Shown here: one piece after another, positions 10,040 to 17,678 of the stretch
Position numbering within the stretch: the stretch's first letter is position 1
Layout: the number at the start of each line of letters is the position of its first letter
Assembly: GCF_009909195.1 (NCBI RefSeq)
Contig: NZ_JAAAMU010000008.1
Coordinates: 62,001 to 126,000, forward strand
DNA from: Paenibacillus sacheonensis
GTDB lineage: Bacteria; Bacillota; Bacilli; Paenibacillales; Paenibacillaceae
DNA length: 64,000 nt
Direction: 5' to 3'
Translations under genes and position numbers: made by a program
Notes under the pieces: model-generated
Told to the model about the DNA's origin: nothing
What the model saw: only the letters and a program-made list of their open reading frames with translations
Databases searched by the model: none

Positions 10040-10912
10040 TCAATTAGTCCCGGCTGTGCTCTGCGTCGTCACGATAATGCCATCCGCATTATTGCCGCTC
10101 ACCGTATAGGCCCCATCGGCCGGGACGCGAATCGCCGTGTCCGCGGTGTCGGAAGCAGGATAATAAGTGACCGTATAGCTCACGCCGTCTACCTTAGCCG
10201 TCATCGCGCCCTGTTTCTTCAGAGCGGCCAGATATTCCTCCAGCGTCCAGTCATGCGCATGCATCAGTTGGCTGTGCGGCAGCCCGACGTATCGAAAATG
10301 CCACGGTTCATACTGGATGCCGGTGATGTCCGTTTTATCCTTGGGGTAGCGGAGGACAAAGCCGTATTTCCACGCATTATTGCTCAGCCACTTTCCTTCG
10401 GGAGCCCGATTCATCTCCGCTGCGGTCGAACCAACGTCCATGGACAGGCCCAGATTATGCTCGCTGTATCCCGGCGGCAGCGCATAGTCCGATCCCTTCT
10501 CCTCAAACAACTCCTCTTGCTGCGCATCGTCCCGATAGCCGCTGTTAATGACAAAATGGCTGATGCCGGCCTTCGCCGCAGCGTCGACCAGCACCTGCCA
10601 TTTCTCGGCCACGCGCTTCGAGAGCATGATCTTCGTATCCAGCAAGCCGTAACCATGCCTCAGCTCGGGATGCTCGAAGAGGTTAACGATATCGGTCAGT
10701 CTGCCATCGTCATCGACGGGGTGCAGCTGATCGACGAGCAGCAGGTTCCCTTGGCGCAGCTGATGCATGCCCGCCGTTACCGTGCGCATCGGCGTCGCGA
10801 GCGGAGCTCTCGCGGCGGCCTCGCCGCCGCCTGTCCATTCCTCCGCATGCTGCGCGGCTTGCACGCCGACGAGCACCAACAGGAGCAGGCCTGCCATTCG
10901 CATGTTCTTCAT
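10040..10912 (-). CDS. VanY-like D,D-carboxypeptidase
   Basis: Residues 1-25 are a signal or membrane anchor (MRMAGLLLLVLVGVQAAQ). The second half is a VanY peptidase domain: SGYRDDAQQEELFEEKG, the zinc motif SEHNLGLSMDVG (His and Asp ligands) and EPWHFRYVG (catalytic Glu, His ligand). Such enzymes trim the terminal D-Ala or D-Lac from peptidoglycan precursors outside the membrane. The C-terminal ~60 residues (TYYPASDTADTAIRVPADG...) are a short extra beta-rich tail. I chose ATG 10912, which has GAGAGGA upstream; ATG 10924 is an alternative. VanR/VanS-like genes lie about 2 kb away, so a link to glycopeptide or cell-wall stress is possible. Confidence 0.88.
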   Translation of the reverse strand: MKNMRMAGLLLLVLVGVQAAQHAEEWTGGGEAAARAPLATPMRTVTAGMHQLRQGNLLLVDQLHPVDDDGRLTDIVNLFEHPELRHGYGLLDTKIMLSKRVAEKWQVLVDAAAKAGISHFVINSGYRDDAQQEELFEEKGSDYALPPGYSEHNLGLSMDVGSTAAEMNRAPEGKWLSNNAWKYGFVLRYPKDKTDITGIQYEPWHFRYVGLPHSQLMHAHDWTLEEYLAALKKQGAMTAKVDGVSYTVTYYPASDTADTAIRVPADGAYTVSGNNADGIIVTTQSTAGTN

Positions 10913-10989
10913 TCTCGTTTCCATTCCTCTCGCAAAAACGTTCGTCTTGCAAGAATAGGGCAAACGGTTAAAGAAGACCTTTCGCAAAG

Positions 10990-11005
10990 CTTAACTTTTT
11001 CTTAA
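10990..11005 (-). promoter_or_regulatory. Direct repeat TTAAG-N6-TTAAG upstream of the VanY-like gene
   Basis: Read on the minus strand, TTAAG at 11001-11005 and 10990-10994 are exactly 11 bp apart, the helical spacing used by OmpR/PhoB-family response regulators. A near copy (TTAAG-N6-TTTAG) lies upstream of the VanR-like gene at 14902-14917. Control of both by that regulator is inference. Confidence 0.4.
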
Positions 11006-11048
11006 ATCACGCCGTCGGAGCATCAGCCAAGCGTGCATGGGACGCGTC

Positions 11049-11870
11049 TTAGTTATAGTTCCGCGCGATCGTCTCCAAATATTGCTCGATCGGAACCGAA
11101 TTCCGCAGCGCCAAGAGCCCTTTGCCCGCTTCGCCCACGACCGTGCGGAACTGCTTGCTCTCCCCGGTAGCCTGCGCCGCTATGGCATCGACGATGATTT
11201 GCGGGTCGTCCAGCCGGCTGCTATCCCCGCTGCTCATCATGCCGACGATTTTGTTCATCATATCATCGTAGGCCGTGATGTTCTCGTCCTTGTTCCAGCG
11301 AATGCTGTTTACGAAATTGTTGCCGGTCGAACCGCCCTGCTCGATGAGGCGAAGCTCGATATTCAGCGGTTTGAGCTCGTAATAGAGGCCCTCCGTCAAG
11401 CCCTCCAGCGCAAACTTGGACATGTTATACAAGGAGCCCAGCGGTACGGCCGTCGTGACTCCCATGAAGGAACTGATGTTGATGAACATGCCGCCGCCCT
11501 CGGCTCTGAAGTGGGGCAGAAACTTGCGAATGACGTTGATCGGACCGCGCGCGTTCACCGCGAACTGCCAATCGATGGTCGCTTCCTCGGCCAATTCCAG
11601 CGCCCCGTAGGATCCCATTCCCGCGTTGTTGACGACAACGTCGATCTTACCGAAAGCCGCGATCGCTTCATGGACGGCCGAGTCGACCTCAGCCAGGTTC
11701 GTGACGTCCAATTTGAACAGCTTGATGTTGTCGTAAGCCATCAGCTCCGTTTCTTTCTCCGGGGTGCGCATCGTTGCGGCGACGTTCCAGCCGAGCTTCG
11801 CGAAATGAATGGCCGTCAGCTTGCCGAGTCCTGAACTCGTTCCTGTAATAAAGATCGTTTTTGTCGTCAT
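11049..11870 (-). CDS. Short-chain dehydrogenase/reductase
   Basis: A classical SDR of 273 residues with the cofactor motif TGTSSGLG near residue 9, the structural motif NNAGMGSYGA, and catalytic Ser plus Tyr-x3-Lys (ISSFMG; LYNMSKFALEG). It reduces or oxidises a carbonyl/alcohol with NAD(P)(H); the substrate is unknown. The ATG at 11870 has GGAGG eight bases upstream; a longer frame to 11915 has none. A palindrome TGAACGTTCA sits just upstream. The TetR gene upstream on the same strand is the likely regulator. Confidence 0.9.
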   Translation of the reverse strand: MTTKTIFITGTSSGLGKLTAIHFAKLGWNVAATMRTPEKETELMAYDNIKLFKLDVTNLAEVDSAVHEAIAAFGKIDVVVNNAGMGSYGALELAEEATIDWQFAVNARGPINVIRKFLPHFRAEGGGMFINISSFMGVTTAVPLGSLYNMSKFALEGLTEGLYYELKPLNIELRLIEQGGSTGNNFVNSIRWNKDENITAYDDMMNKIVGMMSSGDSSRLDDPQIIVDAIAAQATGESKQFRTVVGEAGKGLLALRNSVPIEQYLETIARNYN

Positions 11871-11904
11871 AAGTAACGCCTCCGAATAGTCGTAGATTTT
11901 AAAT

Positions 11905-11914
11905 TGAACGTTCA
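11905..11914. promoter_or_regulatory. Candidate TetR operator at the SDR promoter
   Basis: TGAACGTTCA is a perfect 10-bp palindrome sharing the GAACGTTC core with the site at 12065-12074. Confidence 0.5.
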
Positions 11915-12064
11915 TTCTATGCCTTGCAAACCTTCACATGCAGACGGGACGACTAGCGGGCTAGGCTTCGATCCGCCTGAAGCTTGAGACAACGGTGCGA
12001 ATGGCGAGTTTCACGACAGAAACCATCCTGCCGCCTCCCCAATATCGCCTATCGCGCATTAAAC

Positions 12065-12074
12065 CGAACGTTCG
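12065..12074. promoter_or_regulatory. Second GAACGTTC palindrome between SDR and TetR genes
   Basis: CGAACGTTCG is a perfect palindrome lying between the TetR stop and the SDR start, in line with a promoter for the SDR gene. Confidence 0.45.
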
Positions 12075-12112
12075 ATCTATAAATCGCGAAAAGAAAGAGC
12101 CGGCCGCCGAAC

Positions 12113-12709
12113 CTACTCGTTCCAACCCTTTTCCTTGCTTACCGCGTTCCAGAAGGATCGAAGCGCCTGCTCTTCGACGTCTGCAGTCAGCTCCAGCATG
12201 TTCTGCTGGTGACTCTTCAGGAGATAAACGATGGAACCGTAATGCATCTGTACCATCATGTGCGGCTCCAATTCAACGAATAACCCTTGGTCAATAGCTT
12301 GCCGGTAAATCTTCTCCATCGGTCCACACCATCCGCCTTTGTAAGCTTCCAGCTTGGATTGCTCGTAAATATACGGCGAGAACGAATACTGCTCGATGAA
12401 CCGAAAGCCCTTCGGATGGTTCTTGCCCAGCTCGATGACGCTGCGCCAAGCCCGCCGAAACTGTTCCTGCACGGAATCGGCCGCGTTCAGATTCTTCGTC
12501 ACGAACTCTCCGTTGAACAGGACGATCGCCTTATACAGCTCGTTGATGATGTCTTCCTTGCTGCTGAAATAATGATAAATGTTGCCCGTGGATACGCCGG
12601 ACTCCTTCGCGATCAGCGACATCGACGTTGCCTGCAGCTCCTTGTCGATGATCAGATGAAGCGTCGTCTCCAATACGGCCCGCTGGACTTTGTTGTAACG
12701 CTCGAACAT
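12113..12709 (-). CDS. TetR/AcrR-family transcriptional regulator
   Basis: Residues 1-50 form a TetR helix-turn-helix domain (AVLETTLHLI... SLIAKESGVSTGNIYHYFSSKEDI); the rest is a helical ligand-binding and dimerisation domain. The ATG at 12709 has AGGAGG upstream; the longer frame to 12769 is rejected because the operator-like sequence falls inside it. Palindromes related to GAAC/GTTC occur upstream of this gene (12751-12762) and of the SDR gene, so it probably represses itself and the SDR. The inducer is unknown. Confidence 0.92.
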   Translation of the reverse strand: MFERYNKVQRAVLETTLHLIIDKELQATSMSLIAKESGVSTGNIYHYFSSKEDIINELYKAIVLFNGEFVTKNLNAADSVQEQFRRAWRSVIELGKNHPKGFRFIEQYSFSPYIYEQSKLEAYKGGWCGPMEKIYRQAIDQGLFVELEPHMMVQMHYGSIVYLLKSHQQNMLELTADVEEQALRSFWNAVSKEKGWNE

Positions 12710-12750
12710 GTTCGCCCGCTCCTCCTTTCCGATTCGTTTTCGTATAGATC

Positions 12751-12762
12751 GAATGATCGTTC
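12751..12762. promoter_or_regulatory. Imperfect operator-like palindrome upstream of the TetR gene
   Basis: GAATGATCGTTC has half-sites GAATGA/GAACGA and sits about 40 bp upstream of the TetR start. It is related to the two GAACGTTC sites downstream, which suggests autoregulation. Confidence 0.4.
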
Positions 12763-12966
12763 TAATCATAAAACATATCGATCGCTTCCGTCAACCCTCC
12801 GTCAAAAGATGGCGGTTTCGACGAGAGGAAGCGCAGTGAGCCTAACAGATGCGCGCGACTGCGTCTGCAAAACCGTATAGTACGATGCGCTGCAGAGCGC
12901 GCTCTCCACTAACGACGAGCTATAGCCAATCGTACTTCCCCACAATATGCCGAGAACCGCTTGCTG

Positions 12967-14142
12967 TCAGCGGCGGGAACGCCGCGTAATTTCCTTCTCT
13001 ACGCCTTCCTCGGCGCCGGCACTCTCGGCGGCAGCCGCGCTTTCCCCGCCGTCCAGCGGCAGCCTCACCTCGAAACAAGTGCGCTCGACATCGCTTTGGA
13101 CCGTGATCGTGCCGCCGTGCTGTTCGACGATATTGCGGACGATGTACAGACCGATGCCCGTCCCGCCGCTTTGCGTCGTCCGCGCCTGATCGCCGGTGTA
13201 GAACATATCGAAGATATGCGGCAGCTGCTGCGGAGGAATCGTATCCCCGTAATTGACGACCTGGATGACGGCTTCGCCCGCCTCCGCCGCGCAATGGATA
13301 TCGATGAACTGCCCGTCCCCGCCGTACCGGACGGCATTGGTCAGCAAATTCTCGAAAACGCGGGCCAGCAGCTCGCCGTCGCCGCTCATGACGACCTGCG
13401 AATCGATGTGCAGCCGGACCGTCAGCTCGGCATTCTCGAAGACCGGAAACAGCTCCTCGTTCAGCTGGACGAGCAGCTCGCTGACATCCAGCGTCGCCAG
13501 GTGAAGCGGCGCCTTGCCGTAGTTCATGCGGGTAATCTCGAACAGCTCGTCGATGAGCTTCTCGAGCCGCCGGGATTTCGTGAAGGCGATTCCCATGTAG
13601 TGCCGAACCTTCTCCTTGGACAGGCTCTCGTCCCGCAGGAGAATATCCAAGTAACCCAGCACCGACGTCAGCGGCGTCCGGAGATCATGCGCCAGGTTGA
13701 GCACGAGCTGATGCTTGCTGCTCTCCGCAAAATCCCCCCGTTCCATCGCCATCTGAAGGTTATCGCCCGCTTGGTTAAGATCATCGGCGATGCGGCCGAA
13801 CTCGTCCTGCGACCGGATGACGACCCGGCTGCTGAAGTCCCCCTGAGCCAGTCTTCGTATGCCCGCAGATATGTCCCCGAAATAGGCCGCGTACGGCTTC
13901 GTGAACAGATAGAAAAACAAGATGGTGAACGGAATCATCAGGATGATGGCGAACTGGAAATCGCCGATGTTCTCGATATACCGCCTCACCCGGAACAACG
14001 GATCGTTCGCAAACCAGACGTGGGATAAATAATACGTTTCCAGCGCCCTGTAGGCGAGGAATATGACAATCCCCGACAGAAGCATGCTCGCTCCGAGCAG
14101 CAGGAGCATCTTGGATCGGAAGCTGAAGGCCGGCTTATCCAT
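12967..14142 (-). CDS. VanS-like sensor histidine kinase
   Basis: A 391-residue membrane kinase: TM1 at about residues 12-32, a short extracytoplasmic loop, TM2 at about 63-83, HAMP, then the phospho-acceptor H-box LAHDLRTPLTSVLGYLDIL. The RRLEKLIDELFEITRMN stretch, N-box (ENLLTNAVRYG) and G-boxes (GTGIGLYIV) follow. The H-box region closely resembles VanS of glycopeptide resistance systems. The start overlaps the regulator's stop by 8 bp, so the two are translationally coupled. The C-terminal ~30 residues are low-complexity Ala/Glu. The loop is too small to identify a ligand. Confidence 0.92.
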   Translation of the reverse strand: MDKPAFSFRSKMLLLLGASMLLSGIVIFLAYRALETYYLSHVWFANDPLFRVRRYIENIGDFQFAIILMIPFTILFFYLFTKPYAAYFGDISAGIRRLAQGDFSSRVVIRSQDEFGRIADDLNQAGDNLQMAMERGDFAESSKHQLVLNLAHDLRTPLTSVLGYLDILLRDESLSKEKVRHYMGIAFTKSRRLEKLIDELFEITRMNYGKAPLHLATLDVSELLVQLNEELFPVFENAELTVRLHIDSQVVMSGDGELLARVFENLLTNAVRYGGDGQFIDIHCAAEAGEAVIQVVNYGDTIPPQQLPHIFDMFYTGDQARTTQSGGTGIGLYIVRNIVEQHGGTITVQSDVERTCFEVRLPLDGGESAAAAESAGAEEGVEKEITRRSRR

Positions 14143-14824
14143 TGAAGGTATACCCCACGCCCCAAACGGTCTTGATCCATTTGTCCTTGTCGTCGCCCAG
14201 CTTCTTGCGCAGGGTTCGGATATGCACCATGACCGTATTGCCGCTCTCCAGGTAAGTCTCCCCCCACACGCGCTCGAACAGGTGCTCGCCGCTGAACACT
14301 TGCTTCGGATGGCAGGCAAGCAGATACAGGATATCGAATTCCTTCGGCGTCAATTCGATGGGGCTGCCGTACTTCGTTACCGTATGCCTGCCCGTATCGA
14401 TGACGAGTCCGCCGATCTCCAGCACCGACGAGCTCCCGCCCGCCTGCTGATTGAATTGAGTCGCGCGCCGCAATTGGGCGCCCACGCGGGCGACCAGCTC
14501 CATCGGGTTGAACGGTTTCGTCATATAATCGTCGGCGCCGATGACGAGTCCCGTGATTTTGTCGAGATCGCTCGTCTTCGCGCTGAGGAAAATAATCGGC
14601 ATCGCGGAATGCTCCCGGATGCGCCGGGTCACCTCGTACCCGTCCAGCCCCGGCATCATGATATCGAGAATCGCAAGGTCGATCGTCTGCGACTGAACGG
14701 CTTGCACCGCTTCTTGGCCGGAGGCCGCCTTAATGCAGCGATAACCCTCCTTCTCCAAATGCAGCTCGACCAGATCGGCGATCTCCGCCTCGTCGTCCGC
14801 GATCAATATCGTATTTCGCTTCAT
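14135..14824 (-). CDS. VanR-like OmpR-family response regulator
   Basis: The 229-residue protein has a receiver domain (ADDEAEIADLVELHLEKEGY; phospho-Asp in DLAILDIMMPGLDGYEV; Lys in TKPFNPMELVARV) and a winged-helix DNA-binding domain (LTPKEFDILYLLACHP; HIRTLRKKLGDD). It ends in WIKTVWGVGYTFNG. The EIADLVEL start and the ITGLVIGADDYMTKPF segment are characteristic of the VanR group. It has a GGGAG site and leads the operon. A TTAAG-N6-TTTAG repeat lies upstream. No vanHAX genes are present, so resistance itself is not implied. Confidence 0.93.
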   Translation of the reverse strand: MKRNTILIADDEAEIADLVELHLEKEGYRCIKAASGQEAVQAVQSQTIDLAILDIMMPGLDGYEVTRRIREHSAMPIIFLSAKTSDLDKITGLVIGADDYMTKPFNPMELVARVGAQLRRATQFNQQAGGSSSVLEIGGLVIDTGRHTVTKYGSPIELTPKEFDILYLLACHPKQVFSGEHLFERVWGETYLESGNTVMVHIRTLRKKLGDDKDKWIKTVWGVGYTFNG

Positions 14825-14901
14825 TCGTTTCCAGCTCCCGATCCGGCAAGCGCAGACTTGCCGATTTTCAATAGGCTATAGAGGTAGTCTACCATTTAAA
14901 A

Positions 14902-14917
14902 CTAAAAAATATCTTAA
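14902..14917 (-). promoter_or_regulatory. Direct repeat TTAAG-N6-TTTAG upstream of the VanR-like gene
   Basis: Minus-strand TTAAG (14913-14917) and TTTAG (14902-14906) are 11 bp apart, in an A/T-rich stretch, the same spacing as upstream of the VanY-like gene. This is a candidate autoregulatory site. Confidence 0.35.
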
Positions 14918-15029
14918 AGTTCCGCGTTAGGCGCCCAAATGGAATCCTATTCGAACGGGAGCCGCCACCTTGAGCATGCAGGTGCGCGAATAGCGGCTTG
15001 TTCGACAAGGCCGGCTGGCAATGACGACA

Positions 15030-15067
15030 AGAAAAACCCGGTCCGCTCGATTCGGAGCGTACCGGGT
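15030..15067 (-). terminator. Terminator after the atypical SDR gene
   Basis: On the minus strand ACCCGGTACGCTCC pairs with GAGCGGACCGGGT and is followed by TTTTCTT. Confidence 0.8.
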
Positions 15068-15085
15068 CGCCTATCCATGAGCCAT

Positions 15086-15781
15086 TCACGAAAGCTCGCC
15101 CAGCCGGGCCAGCTTACGGATTTCTTTGCAGGGAAGAATCGACGGCTCGTACGTCCCATCGGCAGCATGAACCATCGCTTGCCCGAGCTCGCGCAGCGTA
15201 ATGACGCCGCTCGGCAGAACCGTCCTCAAGATCGGATACAGCCACTTCAGCGCGCGGTAATACGGATGCACGTTCTTGAGCCCTGGCGTGGGATGAATAT
15301 AGCCGGGACGGAACATGTAAGCCCGGCGGAAAGGCAGCCGCAGCAGCTCGTTCTCGGTCCTTCCTTTCACCCGCGCCCACATGCTTCTGCCCTGCTCGGT
15401 GCTGTCCGTTCCCGAACCCGTCACGTAGCAGAACACCATGTCCGGGTTCAAGCGCGCGAGCAGCTCCGCCGCATGAAGCGTCAAGTCATGCGTCACGCGG
15501 GTATAATCCGCTTCGTTCATGCCGACCGAGGAGACGCCCAGGCAGAAATAGCAGGCGTTATAGCCCGTCAGCTCTGCAGCCGCCGGCGATAAGTCGTACA
15601 AATCCGGAAGCACGAGCTCCCGAAGCTTGGGATGCGTGACGCCGCAAGGTTTCCGGCCGATAACCAGCACCTGCTCCACGCCCGGATGCAGCAGGCATTC
15701 ATGCAGCACGCCTTCGCCGACCATCCCGGTTGCGCCGGTAACGATCGCGCGGATCGGCTGCTTAAGTTCTTGCTGCTTCAT
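15086..15781 (-). CDS. NAD(P)-binding atypical SDR, epimerase-like
   Basis: The 231-residue Rossmann-fold protein has TGATGMVGEGVL (TGxxGxxG) near the N-terminus and YFCLGVSSVGMNEADYTRV in the middle, a pattern of the HTATIP2/NmrA-like atypical SDRs. Catalytic Tyr-x3-Lys is not obvious, so it may bind a dinucleotide without classical SDR chemistry. The ATG at 15781 has AGAAGGAGG nine bases upstream. It has its own terminator. Function is unknown. Confidence 0.85.
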   Translation of the reverse strand: MKQQELKQPIRAIVTGATGMVGEGVLHECLLHPGVEQVLVIGRKPCGVTHPKLRELVLPDLYDLSPAAAELTGYNACYFCLGVSSVGMNEADYTRVTHDLTLHAAELLARLNPDMVFCYVTGSGTDSTEQGRSMWARVKGRTENELLRLPFRRAYMFRPGYIHPTPGLKNVHPYYRALKWLYPILRTVLPSGVITLRELGQAMVHAADGTYEPSILPCKEIRKLARLGELS

Positions 15782-15821
15782 TTCCCCCGTCCTCCTTCTC
15801 CCCTGTGACACGCTGCGTTCG

Positions 15822-16286
15822 CTATCTGGTCAAGTATTTGCGAAGGCCGTCCACGGCGACTTGATGATCTTCCTCGCCCGTCAGCCCGGACACGGTAACC
15901 GTACCGACCTTGCCTTGACCGCGCACGACCAGCGGGAACGAGCCGCCTTCGCCTTGGTATTCGTCAAGCGATAACCCCGAGCCGTCCTTGAACGTGGTGC
16001 CTTCCGCCTTGTACTTCTCGCCCACGTACAGCGAGCTGTGGCCGAAACGGTCGACGACGTTCTTCTTCGTGTTGATCCAGTAAATGTTGTCCTTGGACGT
16101 CCCCGTCATATAGTGCGTGAAGAGCGGATACTCGCCGTTCTCGATATGTACGGCAATGCCTTTGCCGAGCACGTCCTTGGCATGCTTGACGATAATGCAG
16201 CCCAGCTCATAGGCGTCCTCGTTCGTAAACGATTCGAATTGCAGCTCTTCTTCTTGCGTCAATAAGGCTTCCAGGAATTCACTCAT
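15822..16286 (-). CDS. UPF0303 / heme-degrading-domain-like protein
   Basis: A 154-residue cytosolic protein that fits the UPF0303 (PF03928-type) family: DAYELGCIIVKHAKDVLGKGIAVHIE, then GTSKDNIYWINTKKNVVDRFGHSSL, and a C-terminal GGSFPLVVRGQGKVGTVTVSGL. Relatives (GlcG/HbpS-like) bind small ligands or heme; no reaction is established for this group. The start follows AGAGGGA. It lies just upstream of the atypical SDR gene on the same strand, 41 bp away. Confidence 0.85.
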   Translation of the reverse strand: MSEFLEALLTQEEELQFESFTNEDAYELGCIIVKHAKDVLGKGIAVHIENGEYPLFTHYMTGTSKDNIYWINTKKNVVDRFGHSSLYVGEKYKAEGTTFKDGSGLSLDEYQGEGGSFPLVVRGQGKVGTVTVSGLTGEEDHQVAVDGLRKYLTR

Positions 16287-16481
16287 CGTTGTCCCTCTTT
16301 CTGTAGGTGCTTCCCTCTTATAGTACGATAAAAGGGATGACAATATAAATCGGCCCGCCGCGGATCCCGGTCAAGGCTCAGCGACAACGAACATCGGAAG
16401 CATGACTGCCAGCCTTTTGCGTCTGCCCGCCTCTGCCACTTCGCTCACTCCTCTTGTCCATGTTCCTATGCTGCATCGCCG

Positions 16482-17462
16482 CTAGATCGTCAGCGCTCGA
16501 AAATACGCCATCTTCCCGTCGATGAAGCCATCGTCGAAATCCGCCGCCCCAATCAGCTCCGACTCGCTGAAGCACAGGGCAAAGAGCCATAACTGGCGCA
16601 GCGCGACGAAGATCGGCACGGCCTGCTCATCCTGCGCGCGCAAGATTCGCTCCGACCGGTAGCCGTCCAGAAAAGCCGACCATAACGCCTCGACTTCCGC
16701 CGGATCGTGCCCGCTGTGAATTTCCCGCGCCAAACGGAACTCGGCAATATCGTAGGCCCGCCAGCCATAGCCGCACAAGTCGAAGTCGTAATGCGTCATC
16801 CGCCCGTCTTCCGTATAAGCCACGTTGGTGTTGCCATGCAGATCGCCGTGGCAGATGCCGAAGTCCAATCCTTCGTCGATCAACGGCTGCAGCCGCTCTC
16901 TCAGCTCCGTAACGCGCTGCCGCAGGAAAGCAATATCTTCTTGGCGATGAGCGAGATGCTCCCCGATGACGTCCAGCGGTCGATCGATCAGAACGTCCAA
17001 TCCGATTCGGCTTCTAGGATGCCCGCTTGCGAACGTGCTCGCCGCTTCATGCATTCGCGCTACGGACTGCCCGAATCCCCGGCTGTCATCCGCCGTCCGA
17101 ACCCGCCGCTCCGTTCCTTCCGCGAAGGTGAACAGCACGCCGTGCTTCGTCCCTTCCGCGGCCGGGAACGCGTTAATGAGCGTACCGTCGCGCCTCGCGA
17201 TCGGCGTCGATACCGGCACCCCCTTCCCGGCGAGATGGGTTAACAGGTCAAGCTCGAACGCGATATCGGAGATCGTCCGTCGATCCGCCCGATAGACGCG
17301 GAACATATAACGGGCGGTCTCCGTTTCCAAGAGATACGTGTCATTCATCCCCCGCAGGAAATAGTGCAAGAAACGAGGTTCGTCGATGTCGTACTGCTGC
17401 CGGATGTGCGCGAGCAGCGCCTCCCGGGAGAGCAGCGTATAGCTGGCAGGAAAGAGATGCAT
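16482..17462 (-). CDS. Aminoglycoside phosphotransferase-family kinase
   Basis: The 326-residue protein has the APH/choline-kinase fold motifs: HGDLHGNTN (catalytic Asp, with Asn for metal) and YDFDLCGYGWRAYDIAEF (the second metal Asp region). The N-terminal YMFRVYRADRRT supplies the ATP-lobe Lys region. Such proteins phosphorylate antibiotics or, more often, small metabolites such as homoserine or choline; no substrate can be assigned. AGGAGG precedes the ATG. It is monocistronic and diverges from the UvrA-like gene. Confidence 0.87.
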   Translation of the reverse strand: MHLFPASYTLLSREALLAHIRQQYDIDEPRFLHYFLRGMNDTYLLETETARYMFRVYRADRRTISDIAFELDLLTHLAGKGVPVSTPIARRDGTLINAFPAAEGTKHGVLFTFAEGTERRVRTADDSRGFGQSVARMHEAASTFASGHPRSRIGLDVLIDRPLDVIGEHLAHRQEDIAFLRQRVTELRERLQPLIDEGLDFGICHGDLHGNTNVAYTEDGRMTHYDFDLCGYGWRAYDIAEFRLAREIHSGHDPAEVEALWSAFLDGYRSERILRAQDEQAVPIFVALRQLWLFALCFSESELIGAADFDDGFIDGKMAYFRALTI

Positions 17463-17678
17463 GGAATGGCGATCCTCCTAGCACTGAGGTCTCTCCACTA
17501 TACCATATTTCGGAAGCGTGTCCGCTGTCCAAAAGGCTTAACGCTTAAGCTTTAAGCACGATGATAAGGTTTGGAATAGGATCTGCTTTGTGCGTATAGC
17601 TGTCCTCTTATCCAACCTTCCAACTTGCACCAATGTTCTATAATAAGGATGATCACGCTTAAGAAGGAGCTGTGTCCA

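Noticed and set aside
10990-11005. Calling the TTAAG repeats a known VanR box
   Set aside because: The motif differs from the published VanR target as I remember it; only the OmpR-type spacing is supported, so it is listed as a candidate.
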